Positions 56,504 to 64,000 of a DNA stretch of 64,000 nucleotides are shown in pieces. The position numbers and the translations under genes are program-made. The notes beneath the pieces were generated by a model. The model was not told where the DNA came from and did not search any database. It worked only from the letters and a program-made list of their open reading frames with translations. Origin of the DNA: RYN-230 sp963834515 (GTDB taxonomy: Bacteria > Actinomycetota > Actinomycetes > Streptosporangiales > Streptosporangiaceae); NCBI GenBank assembly GCA_963834515.1, contig CAWICB010000002.1:992001-1056000 (forward strand), in the 5' to 3' direction. Position 1 is the stretch's first letter, and the number at the start of each line of letters is the position of its first letter.

Positions 56504-57931
56504 CCGGGTGGGCAGCTGAGCCGGGCGACTGGACGACGGACGCCGCCACGCCGGAGGGACTGGACGTCCCGGTGGTGGCCGTGGTCGGCCGCCCCAACGT
56601 GGGCAAGTCGACGCTGGTCAACCGGATCCTGGGCAGCCGTCAGGCGGTGGTCCAGGACGTCCCCGGGGTGACCAGGGACCGGGTGGCCTACGACGCCACC
56701 TGGCGCGGCCGGGCGTTCACGCTGGTGGACACCGGCGGCTGGGAGCCGTTCCCGGGTGCCGAGGAGGGCCAGTCCAGCCGGGCGCTGGCCGAGCAGGTCA
56801 CGGCCCAGGCCCAGATCGCGGTGGACGCCGCGGACGCGGTGCTGTTCGTGGTCGACGCGGTGGTCGGGGTGACCGACGCGGACGACGCCGTGGCCGCGGT
56901 GCTGCGCCGGTCTGGGAAGCCGGTGGTCCTCGCGGCCAACAAGGTGGACAGCGAGGTCGCCGAGCCTGCCGCGACCGCGCTGTGGTCGCTGGGCCTCGGT
57001 GAGCCGCAGCCGGTCAGCGCGCTGCACGGCCGGGGCAGCGGCGACCTGCTGGACGCGGTGCTGGACGCACTGCCCAAGGCGCCCCGCGAGGTCATCGGCG
57101 CCGAGGGCGGCCCGCGCCGGGTCGCGCTCATCGGGCGCCCCAACGTGGGCAAGTCCAGCCTGCTGAACAAGCTGGCCGGGCAGACCCGGGTGCTGGTGGA
57201 CGCGGTGGCCGGGACGACCCGGGATCCGGTCGACGAGCTGATCGAGCTGGGCGGCGCCACCTGGCGGTTCGTGGACACGGCCGGCATCCGGCGGCGGGCC
57301 AGCCAGAGCCAGGGGGCGGACTTCTACGCGGCGCTGCGCACCACCGGGGCACTGGAACGGGCCGAGGTTGCGGTGCTGCTGGTGGACGCCAGCGAGCCGC
57401 TCACCGAGCAGGACCTGCGCATTGTGTCCATGGTGATCGACGCGGGACGCGCGCTGGTCCTCGCGTACAACAAGTGGGACCTGGTCGACGAGGACCGCCG
57501 GGCCCAGCTGGACCGGGAGATCGACCGCCAGCTGCACACCGCGCGCTGGGCGCCCCGGGTCAACATCTCGGCCCGGACCGGGCGGCACGTGGACCGGCTC
57601 GTCCCCGCCCTCGAGCTGGCCCTGGACAGCTGGGACACCAGGGTGCCCACCGGCCGGCTGAACGCGTGGCTCACCGAGGTCGTCGCGGCCACCCCGCCAC
57701 CGTCCCGCGGGGGCCGGCTGCCGCAAGATTCTTTTCGCTACCCAGGCCGGTATCCGGCCGCCGCACTTCGTGCTGTTCAGCACCGGCTTCCTGGAGGCCG
57801 GCTACCGCCGGTTCATCGAGCGGCGGCTGCGCGAGGAGTTCGGCTTCGAGGGCAGCCCGCTCCGGGTGTCGATGCGGCTCCGGGACCGCCGGGCCGCGCG
57901 CCGCGGCGGCCGGGCCGGCCAGCAGCGCTGA
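56500..57931 (+). CDS. der: Ribosome-assembly GTPase Der (EngA), one +1 frame break
   Basis: Tandem GTPase needed for 50S assembly. G domain 1: VVGRPNVGKSTLVNRIL, DTGGWEP, AANKVDSE. G domain 2: LIGRPNVGKSSLLNKLAG, DTAGIRRR, YNKWDLVD. The C-terminal KH-like domain begins in frame 1 (NAWLTEVVAATPPPSRGGRLP) and continues in frame 2 as KILFATQAGIRPPHFVLFST to the TGA at 57929-57931. One extra base lies at 57723-57725. The start is ATG 56500, overlapping the cmk stop; GTG 56491 in frame is less likely. The corrected length is about 476 residues. Confidence 0.94.
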
Positions 57932-57941
57932 GCCGTACTGA

Positions 57942-57997
57942 ACCGGCCGCCCTCCCCCGGGGGCCGCGCGACTGCGCTTTCGGGGAGGGCGGCCGGT
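57942..57997. terminator. 16-bp perfect hairpin between convergent genes
   Basis: ACCGGCCGCCCTCCCC (57942-57957) and its exact complement (57982-57997) flank a 24-base loop. It lies 10 bases after the der stop and directly before the end of the minus-strand ATPase gene, so it can serve both. Confidence 0.8.
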
Positions 57998-58000
57998 GGC

Positions 58001-58558
58001 TCAGCAGGTGAGGCGGAACCACACCGTGGTACCCACCTGGTCCCGGACATAGCCCCAGCTGTCCGCGAGCTGGTCGACCAGGAACAGGCCATGCCCGTCC
58101 GGGGCCAGCACCTCGCCTTTGACGACCGGGGTACTGGACGCGGACCCGTGGTCGATGACCTCGATCCGCACCGCGCCCGCTAGCCGGAGCACCACGACGG
58201 TGACCGTGCCGCCCGGCCGCCCCGACGCGGTGTGCAGGATGGCGTTGGTAACGAGCTCGGAGCACAGTAAAACGGCGACGTCGCAGCACACGTGCCCGGG
58301 GCCGAGTGCCCTGGCCACGAACGCCCGGGCCTCGGCTACGTTCCTGGTCTGGCCGGGCAGGGTCAGGCTGCCAGCGGTCACCGGGGTGGTACTAGCGCCG
58401 GGGGCCGACCCTCCGGGCCCCCCGATCGCCGCTTCGCGCCGGGCGGCGGTGCTGCCGCCGCCGCTGACCACGCCGGCCGATCCCCCAGACCCCCCGGCCG
58501 CCGCTTCGCGCCGACTGGCGCTGCCACCGCGGTTGACCGCGGAGGTGGTGGCTGCCAT
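58001..58558 (-). CDS. RsbW/SpoIIAB-like ATP-binding protein with N-terminal repeat insert
   Basis: 185 residues. The GHKL ATPase motifs are N-box SELVTNAILHT, G1 EVIDHGSAS and G2 DGHGLFLVDQLAD. Single-domain proteins of this type are anti-sigma factors or regulatory ATPases and often lie beside WhiJ-like/DUF397 genes. The N-terminal 65 residues are low complexity, with two copies of the intragenic repeat (SRREAAAGGSGGSAG, ARREAAIGGPGGSAPG) before SLTLPGQTRNVAEARAFVAR. ATG 58558 has GGAAGGAGC upstream. It is divergent from the WhiJ-like gene at 58883. Confidence 0.85.
   Translation of the reverse strand: MAATTSAVNRGGSASRREAAAGGSGGSAGVVSGGGSTAARREAAIGGPGGSAPGASTTPVTAGSLTLPGQTRNVAEARAFVARALGPGHVCCDVAVLLCSELVTNAILHTASGRPGGTVTVVVLRLAGAVRIEVIDHGSASSTPVVKGEVLAPDGHGLFLVDQLADSWGYVRDQVGTTVWFRLTC
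58396..58520. repeat. Intragenic palindromic repeat, two diverged copies in the ATPase gene
   Basis: Copy 1 (about 58396-58450) has GGGCCCCCCGATCGCCGCTT; copy 2 (about 58471-58520) has GACCCCCCGGCCGCCGCTTC. Both are followed by GCGCCG. They align with CCCCCCGATCGCCGCTCCGC of the rluB unit on the same DNA strand, so the host protein reads the opposite strand from rluB. Confidence 0.8.
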
Positions 58559-58882
58559 CTCTGCTGCGCTCCTTCCGGGTCCGGCCGCGCGCGCAGAGGC
58601 CATGCTCCCCGCCGTGTTCCCCGCAGGGCCCCCCACAGCGCCGGTACCCGGGTTCTCAGTCCGCTTAGTAGCGGATCAGATACTGCCTGTCAGATCCATG
58701 ATGGTGCGGGCCTGCACCTCACGCAAGTGCGTAGCACAAATATGAGGTACGAAATTTCAGATGAGATCTCACCCCCTTCGCAATTCCAGTATCGTTACTT
58801 CCCATACCGCAGAGTGCGGTAGCGGCTGCCCTGAGGCCTGGGGCAGCGCCAGTTCTCTCTGCCTGCGGGAGGGGAGGCACTC
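58559..58882. other. Divergent regulatory region, ATPase / WhiJ-like gene
   Basis: 324 bp. The part from 58735 to 58805 is markedly AT-richer than the window. It contains two perfect palindromes, TGAGATCTCA (58762-58771) and the TACCGCA dyad (58805-58821), plausible autoregulatory sites. No gene is evident. Confidence 0.6.
58805..58821. promoter_or_regulatory. Candidate operator TACCGCA-GAG-TGCGGTA
   Basis: A perfect 7-bp inverted repeat with a 3-base spacer, 62 bp upstream of the WhiJ-like start. The spacing suits a helix-turn-helix dimer such as the adjacent gene product. Confidence 0.5.
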
Positions 58883-59737
58883 GTGTCCCACGGTCCCACA
58901 GTCCGGCGGCGCCGGCTCGGGTCAGAGTTAAGGCGGCTGCGCGAGGCGCATTCTTTCAAGCTTGAAGAGGCGGCCGACAAACTGGGGCTGGCCGCATCGA
59001 CCCTCTCGCGCATCGAGACCGGGAAGGCGCCGACCCGGACCGCCTACCTGACCACCATGTTCGAGATGTACGACGTGGACGATCCCGGCCAGCGCCAGGT
59101 GCTCACCGAGATGGCCCGGGAGGGCCATCGCAAGGGCTGGTGGGCCGTGTACGACGACGTGCTGCCGACCGGGTTCGACGTCTATGTCGGGCTGGAGGCC
59201 GAGGCGGCCGCGCTGCGCGTGTTCGAGGACCAGGTAGTGCATGGCCTGCTGCAGACCGAGGCCTACGCCCGGACCGTGATGACCTCGGTGCGGCGGCGGC
59301 AGCAGCCCCGGCAGATCGAGCGGGCGGTGGAGCTCCGGCTGGAGCGCCAGCGGGTGCTGACCCGCGATGACCCGGTGAAGCTGTGGTGCATCCTCAACGA
59401 GCCGGTGATCTCCCGGATGATCGGCGGCCCGGAGGTCATGCGCGGCCAGCTGGCCCATCTGCTCGAGGCGGCCGAGTGGCCGAACGTGACGATCCAGGTA
59501 CTGCCGCTCTGCAGCGGGGTGCATCCGGCGCTGAATGGCCCGTTCTGCATCCTCGAGTTTCCTGAGCGCGGCGATCCGGATGTGGTGTATACGGAGGGTG
59601 TCGCCGGACACGCATATCTGGAAAGAGAATCCGACGTGCGTACTTGCGCCGAGGTCTTTGACCTGCTCCGGGCGGCTGCCCTGTCTCCCGCTGATACCGT
59701 GAAATTGATCGGCAGAATGGCCGGTGACGCCGGCTGA
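58883..59737 (+). CDS. WhiJ-like XRE regulator with DUF5753 domain (module 1)
   Basis: 284 residues. The N-terminal helix-turn-helix is LGSELRRLREAHSFKLEEAA and DKLGLAASTLSRIETGKAP. From about residue 90 the DUF5753 domain runs from GWWAVYDDVLPTGFDVYVGL through VVHGLLQTEAYARTVM to TIQVLPLCSGVHPALNGPF. Such proteins act with small DUF397 partners in streptomycete developmental control (WhiJ family). The GTG 58883 start has GGGAGGGGAGG upstream. The DUF397 gene follows 50 bp downstream. Confidence 0.92.
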   Translation: MSHGPTVRRRRLGSELRRLREAHSFKLEEAADKLGLAASTLSRIETGKAPTRTAYLTTMFEMYDVDDPGQRQVLTEMAREGHRKGWWAVYDDVLPTGFDVYVGLEAEAAALRVFEDQVVHGLLQTEAYARTVMTSVRRRQQPRQIERAVELRLERQRVLTRDDPVKLWCILNEPVISRMIGGPEVMRGQLAHLLEAAEWPNVTIQVLPLCSGVHPALNGPFCILEFPERGDPDVVYTEGVAGHAYLERESDVRTCAEVFDLLRAAALSPADTVKLIGRMAGDAG

Positions 59738-59787
59738 CCAGAATTCCTGGCTAGTGGTCCTGCTAACGGCATAGAAAGGGCACAGCG

Positions 59788-59997
59788 ATGACCCCTGATT
59801 TCACCAACGCGCGCTGGTTCAAGAGCAGCGCCTCCAGCGTCACGGGCTGCGTCGAAGTAGCACACCTGCCCGATGACCTGGTCGCGCTGCGCGACTCGAA
59901 AGACATCAGCAAGGCACCGCATGTCTTCAACCGCCGGGAGTGGACGGCGTTCCTGGCCGGGGTGCGGAACGGCGAGTTCGACCTGCCGGTCCGCTAG
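59788..59997 (+). CDS. DUF397 protein (module 1)
   Basis: 69 residues: ARWFKSSASSVTGCVEVAHL, VALRDSKDISKAPHVFNRRE and WTAFLAGVRNGEFDLP match DUF397, the small partner of WhiJ-like regulators. The usual conserved Cys (GCVEVA) is present. ATG 59788; AAAGGG lies ten bases upstream. It ends convergently with module 2 at a 20-bp hairpin. Confidence 0.92.
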   Translation: MTPDFTNARWFKSSASSVTGCVEVAHLPDDLVALRDSKDISKAPHVFNRREWTAFLAGVRNGEFDLPVR

Positions 59998-60003
59998 TGG
60001 TGG

Positions 60004-60049
60004 CCCGCTGCCGGTGCCCGGCCCCGGCTGGCCGGGCACCGGCAGCGGG
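60004..60049. terminator. 20-bp perfect hairpin between the two DUF397 genes
   Basis: CCCGCTGCCGGTGCCCGGCC (60004-60023) pairs exactly with 60030-60049 around the loop CCGGCT. It starts seven bases after one DUF397 stop and ends 18 bases before the other, so it serves both convergent units. Confidence 0.85.
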
Positions 60050-60067
60050 ATCAGCCCGGCGGGGGCG

Positions 60068-60322
60068 TTAGGCAGAAGATGGCCGGTGTGCGGCCGGGAT
60101 GACATCGCGGTGGGCGGTAGCGCTGAGGAAGGCGTCCCATTCGGCCGCCGTGAACATCAGCGCCGGCCCGTCCGGGTGCCGTGAGTTGCGCACCGCGACG
60201 TCGCCGCCAGCCAGGAAGGCCACCTCCACGCAGTTCCCCCCGGTAGGGCCGCTGTGCCTGCTCTTAACCCAGGTGGCACCGGCCAGCCGGGTGGCGGCCC
60301 GGCCGTTGTGGCTGCTGGTCAT
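60068..60322 (-). CDS. DUF397 protein (module 2)
   Basis: 84 residues: ATWVKSRHSGPTGGNCVEVA, FLAGGDVAVRNSRHPDGPAL and FTAAEWDAFLSAT are the DUF397 signature. The start ATG at 60322 shares one base with the stop of the upstream WhiJ-like gene (TGATG), and GGAGGGGA precedes it. It is about 15 residues longer than the module 1 protein and clearly diverged from it. Confidence 0.93.
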   Translation of the reverse strand: MTSSHNGRAATRLAGATWVKSRHSGPTGGNCVEVAFLAGGDVAVRNSRHPDGPALMFTAAEWDAFLSATAHRDVIPAAHRPSSA

Positions 60323-61179
60323 CAAGTCCCCTCCACGTCCATCATGATGCCGCGGAGGATATCCGGTGAATCGGCGGGCGGGGCGCTGGCCAGGCTCAGC
60401 CGCTCCAGGGCCAGCAGGTACAGCTCCACCTCGGCCCGCTTGTCGATGTAGGTGGCGCTGGTCAGCTGCTCGGCGTAGACCATGTCGGGCAGCCCGGGGT
60501 CGGCGAAGCGCAGGATGCTGAACGAGCCGGGCGCGCCGTGGCTCACCGCGGGGAACGGGGTGATCTGCAATGTCAGCCAGGGCTGGCCGCAGGCCTCCCG
60601 GAGGTAGTCGAGCTGGCGGCGGAGCACCGCCGGGCCGCCGACCGGCCGGCGCAGCGCGACCTCGTCGACGATGGCCCACAGCCGGGTGCCGCCCGCGGCG
60701 AAGTGCCGCTGGCGGTCCTTGCGCAGCACGACCAGCCGGTCCGCCTCGTCCAGCGGGAATTCGCCGAGCGCCAGCACGGCGGCCGCGTATTCCTCGGTCT
60801 GCAGCAGCCCGGGCACGAACTGCGCGTCGTAGCTGCGGATCGACTGAGCCGATTCTTCCAGCCCGATGTAGGCCTGGAACCAGGGTGGCAGCACGTCGTG
60901 ATACCGGTGCCACCAGCCGGGCTGATTGGCCCGGCTGGCCAGCGTGAGCAATTGCTCGCGTTCGGCCTTGTCGGTGATGCCGTACAACGTGAGCAGGTCG
61001 GCGATGTCAATCTCGCGGACGGCATTCCGGCCCAGCTCTATCCGGCTGATCTTGGATTCCGATCCGCGGATGGCTTGCGCCGCCTCATGTGCGCTGATTC
61101 CCCGGCTTTCGCGCAGGCGGCGCAGCTGGGCCCCGAGCAGCAGCCGCAGTACCGTCGGGCCGCCGACCGCGTCTGCCAT
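60322..61179 (-). CDS. WhiJ-like XRE regulator with DUF5753 domain (module 2)
   Basis: 285 residues. Helix-turn-helix: LGAQLRRLRESRGISAHEAA and RGSESKISRIELGRN. The DUF5753 part has GWWHRYHDVLPPWFQAYIGL, FVPGLLQTEEYAAAVLALGE and LTLQITPFPAVSHGAPGSFS. It shares the architecture of the 58883-59737 product, but the sequences differ at most positions, so this is not a recent duplication. ATG 61179 has GAGAGGAGT upstream. It is coupled to its DUF397 partner. Confidence 0.92.
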   Translation of the reverse strand: MADAVGGPTVLRLLLGAQLRRLRESRGISAHEAAQAIRGSESKISRIELGRNAVREIDIADLLTLYGITDKAEREQLLTLASRANQPGWWHRYHDVLPPWFQAYIGLEESAQSIRSYDAQFVPGLLQTEEYAAAVLALGEFPLDEADRLVVLRKDRQRHFAAGGTRLWAIVDEVALRRPVGGPAVLRRQLDYLREACGQPWLTLQITPFPAVSHGAPGSFSILRFADPGLPDMVYAEQLTSATYIDKRAEVELYLLALERLSLASAPPADSPDILRGIMMDVEGT

Positions 61180-61430
61180 CGACCCACTCCTCTCGGGAGA
61201 GAGCACACCGGGCAGTACGCACCGCCGGTGGCCGGGAGCACGGCCCACTCGGCCGGCCAAACCCGGCACCGGGGCTGCCTATCAGGAGGGGAAAGTGCGT
61301 CGCGGGCCGCCCATTTCAGCAGCCTTTGGATTGTATCGCCTGGGCCATTGCCGGGCACCCCCGGCGCGCGGCGCGCCTGGTGGCAGTGGTTAGCATCCTG
61401 GCCAGGGTCGTCTCCAGCGAAGGCAGGGTT

Positions 61431-62387
<957 letters not shown>

Positions 62388-62415
62388 AGCCGGCCAGCTG
62401 AGCGGGTGGCCGGCT
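62388..62415. terminator. Hairpin after the aldo/keto reductase gene
   Basis: AGCCGGCCA (62388-62396) and TGGCCGGCT (62407-62415) match perfectly with a 10-base loop, directly after the stop and before the convergent protease gene. Confidence 0.65.
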
Positions 62416-62441
62416 GAGCCGGGCTGGGTGCGCCGGGCGGG

Positions 62442-63308
62442 TCAGTTCCGGGCCACGGCCTTGTCGTACAGCGCTCGCACCGACCGGCCGAACCGGGCCG
62501 AATAGGACACGGACGGCGTGTCCCCGCCCTGCTCGTAACCGCCGATCACGCCGAGGACCGTGCCCAGGCCGGTGGCCCGGCGCACGTCGGCCAGGAATGG
62601 GCCGCCGCTGGTCCCGTTGGTGTACCCGCCGCAGTCGAACTCGAGCTGGTCCGGGCCGAACGCCCGGGTGGTGGACGTGCAGCTGATGGGCCGCTGCCGC
62701 CCGTCCGGGTAGCCGATCACCTGGACCTTCTGCGCCGGCCGCCACCCGGTGCCCAGCTTCTCGCCGCCGGTCAGGGCCTGGATGCTGGTGGTGTCACCAG
62801 GCTGGGACACGACCAGGAACGCGAAGTCGTCGTCCGGGTTCTGCGACGAGGCCCAGGACCGGTCCACGAACACCTGGGTCACCGTCCAGGCGCCGAACGG
62901 CTGCTGGCCGCGGTGGTACTCCGGCACGAAGTCCACGCTGCCCCGCCGCCAGCCCTGCATGCAGTGCGCCGCGGTGATGACCAGGTCCCCGGCCGGGCTG
63001 TCCACCACGCTGCCACTGCAGAAGTGCTGGCCCAGGTGGCCGGAGCCGGTGTTGAACAGGGCGCCTACGGCCGGGGTGCCGGTGTAGAACCGGCCGTGCA
63101 GCAGGGCGGGCGGCACGACTGGGGCCTTGCGGGGCAGTGACTTCACCGCGGCGGCGAGCCGGATGGCCAGCCGTTCGGCGCCCCGCGCGCCCGGCACCGC
63201 GGCCGCCACCCCGACCAGGGCCACGGCGGCCAGGCCGGCGCCCCACACAGCCCGTCTGGCCCGGGACACGCCTCCGGTGCGCACAATCTTCGTGCCATGT
63301 CGCCGCAT
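62442..63308 (-). CDS. Secreted trypsin-like serine protease
   Basis: 288 residues. Signal peptide/anchor: basic RRHGTKIVRTGGVSRARRAV then hydrophobic WGAGLAAVALVGVAAAVPGA. The chymotrypsin-fold triad: His in VITAAHCMQGW, Asp in QNPDDDFAFLVVS, Ser in GYTNGTSGGPFLADV. Cys pairs CSGSVV/AHC and SCTSTT/FDCGG could form disulfides. ATG 63308 is four bases after AGGAGG; a longer frame to 63368 is possible but adds non-conserved residues. Likely an exported peptidase; the substrate is unknown. Confidence 0.9.
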   Translation of the reverse strand: MRRHGTKIVRTGGVSRARRAVWGAGLAAVALVGVAAAVPGARGAERLAIRLAAAVKSLPRKAPVVPPALLHGRFYTGTPAVGALFNTGSGHLGQHFCSGSVVDSPAGDLVITAAHCMQGWRRGSVDFVPEYHRGQQPFGAWTVTQVFVDRSWASSQNPDDDFAFLVVSQPGDTTSIQALTGGEKLGTGWRPAQKVQVIGYPDGRQRPISCTSTTRAFGPDQLEFDCGGYTNGTSGGPFLADVRRATGLGTVLGVIGGYEQGGDTPSVSYSARFGRSVRALYDKAVARN

Positions 63309-63643
63309 CCATCCTCCTGCCTGGGCACTCCGGGGCTGGACCCAGCGATCGTGACCTGTTCTTAACATTGTGCGGGTGGGCCGCGCCCGGGGCCAGACCG
63401 GGTGGCCGGGAAGTTGCTGAGAGTCTGCTGGGCCTGGGCTGGCTGGCGGACCGGGCGTGGCCGGGAAGGATGCCGGCCCGGTATTCCGCGCGGCCGGGCG
63501 GGCGAGGACAATGCCTTCTGGTGAGCGTCGGCGAGCGTAAGATCGCCCCAGTGTGATTTGCGCTGATCGGGCGCGGTGTCACCCCTCTGGGACCGGGAGT
63601 GGCAGTCATCGGTCAACCGGGGTGAATAAAGGAGTCAAGTGCC
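63309..63643. other. Divergent region protease / membrane protein
   Basis: 335 bp with no gene seen. TAAGAT (63538-63543) is a candidate -10 for the downstream gene. AAAGGAG (63628-63634) is its ribosome binding site. Confidence 0.5.
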
Positions 63644-64000
63644 ATGTCTGGGATGGGTTCTCCCCTCCAGCTGACAAATCCCACGGTGGTCGCGGCGTTC
63701 CGGTCCGCGCTGATCCACCAGGGCATCATCGCGCTGCTCATCTTCTTCCTGCTGGCCATGCTCTGGGTCAGCGTGCGGGAGTGGATTCCCGCGTCCCGGC
63801 ACCGGCCCGGGCCAGCGCCGGCCAGCCTGCTGGCGGCCGAGCCGGCCGCCCGGCGGGCGATCCGGATCGGCTTCGGCGTGCTGTGGCTGCTGGACGGCGT
63901 GCTGCAGATGCAGCCCGCCATGCCGCTCGGCCTGCCGTCCAACGTGACCCAGCCGGCCGCCGCCGGCGCGCCCGGCTGGGTGCGGGAACTGGTCGGCTGG
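63644..64000 (+). CDS. Integral membrane protein, 3'-truncated by window edge
   Basis: At least 119 residues are visible, and the frame is open at the window end. ATG 63644 follows AAAGGAG by nine bases. Two hydrophobic segments appear: ALIHQGIIALLIFFLLAMLW and IRIGFGVLWLLDGVLQMQPA. QMQPAMPLGLPSNVTQPAA follows. I do not recognise the family with certainty; the layout suggests a multi-span protein. Confidence 0.75.
   Translation, partial: MSGMGSPLQLTNPTVVAAFRSALIHQGIIALLIFFLLAMLWVSVREWIPASRHRPGPAPASLLAAEPAARRAIRIGFGVLWLLDGVLQMQPAMPLGLPSNVTQPAAAGAPGWVRELVGW

Overview
The window is a 64 kb chromosomal segment of a very GC-rich actinomycete. The evidence is pervasive GC-rich coding with GTG starts, ATGA/GTGA stop-start overlaps, leaderless GTG genes preceded by TAnnnT boxes, a PdtaR-type ANTAR regulator, and paired XRE/DUF5753 and DUF397 genes typical of filamentous actinomycetes. 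The order pyrG - NUDIX - xerD - parA - scpA - scpB - rluB - cmk - der is the conserved actinobacterial arrangement. I cannot name a genus from the sequence alone.

Layout: 1-7.1 kb holds the 3' part of dnaE, a DUF2254 membrane protein, a divergent ABC-2 exporter pair and a small membrane protein. 7.3-13.0 kb is a translationally coupled histidine operon (hisD-hisC-hisB-hisH-hisA-ridA-hisF). 13.1-20.1 kb holds ppgK and then an accessory phosphonate block: an FAD-dependent amine oxidase and a phosphonatase-like HAD hydrolase, facing a four-gene aminoethylphosphonate-type ABC importer. 20.3-25.1 kb has hisI, a Trp-associated membrane protein and trpC-trpB-trpA, with trpE missing from its usual place. 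25.5-31.8 kb is gltBD (glutamate synthase). 31.8-35.5 kb has an unusual tRNA(CAA), pdtaR, a thioesterase and a secreted aldose epimerase. 35.7-43.2 kb is the housekeeping set polA, rpsA, coaE, uvrB. 43.4-58 kb runs lipoprotein, HAD hydrolase, DMT transporter, pyrG, NUDIX, ald, xerD, parA, RHH-like protein, scpAB, rluB, aroH, tyrA, cmk, der. 58-64 kb is accessory: an RsbW-like ATPase, two convergent WhiJ-like/DUF397 modules, an aldo/keto reductase, a secreted trypsin-like protease and a partial membrane protein.

Two features cut across the window. (1) A family of palindromic, GC-rich repeats sits inside coding sequences (hisC, the Trp-associated membrane protein, rluB, tyrA, the RsbW-like ATPase) and keeps the frame open, giving inserted peptides rich in PPDRRSAPSGG-type sequence. 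In rluB it is an exact tandem pair of 72 bp (24 codons). (2) At least eight, probably nine, single-base frame breaks occur in conserved genes (hisD twice, hisC, hisB, polA twice, rluB, der, and probably the RHH-like gene). All are +1 insertions, and removing one G or C restores a full-length protein each time. That points to systematic sequence error more than to decay, but it should be checked because all are in one direction.

Functionally, the his, trp, gltBD, tyrA/aroH and ald genes make this an amino-acid and nitrogen metabolism neighbourhood. PriA-type HisA probably serves both His and Trp synthesis, since no trpF is present. The phosphonate block could import aminoethylphosphonate (or an N-methyl derivative), oxidise it to phosphonoacetaldehyde and release phosphate.
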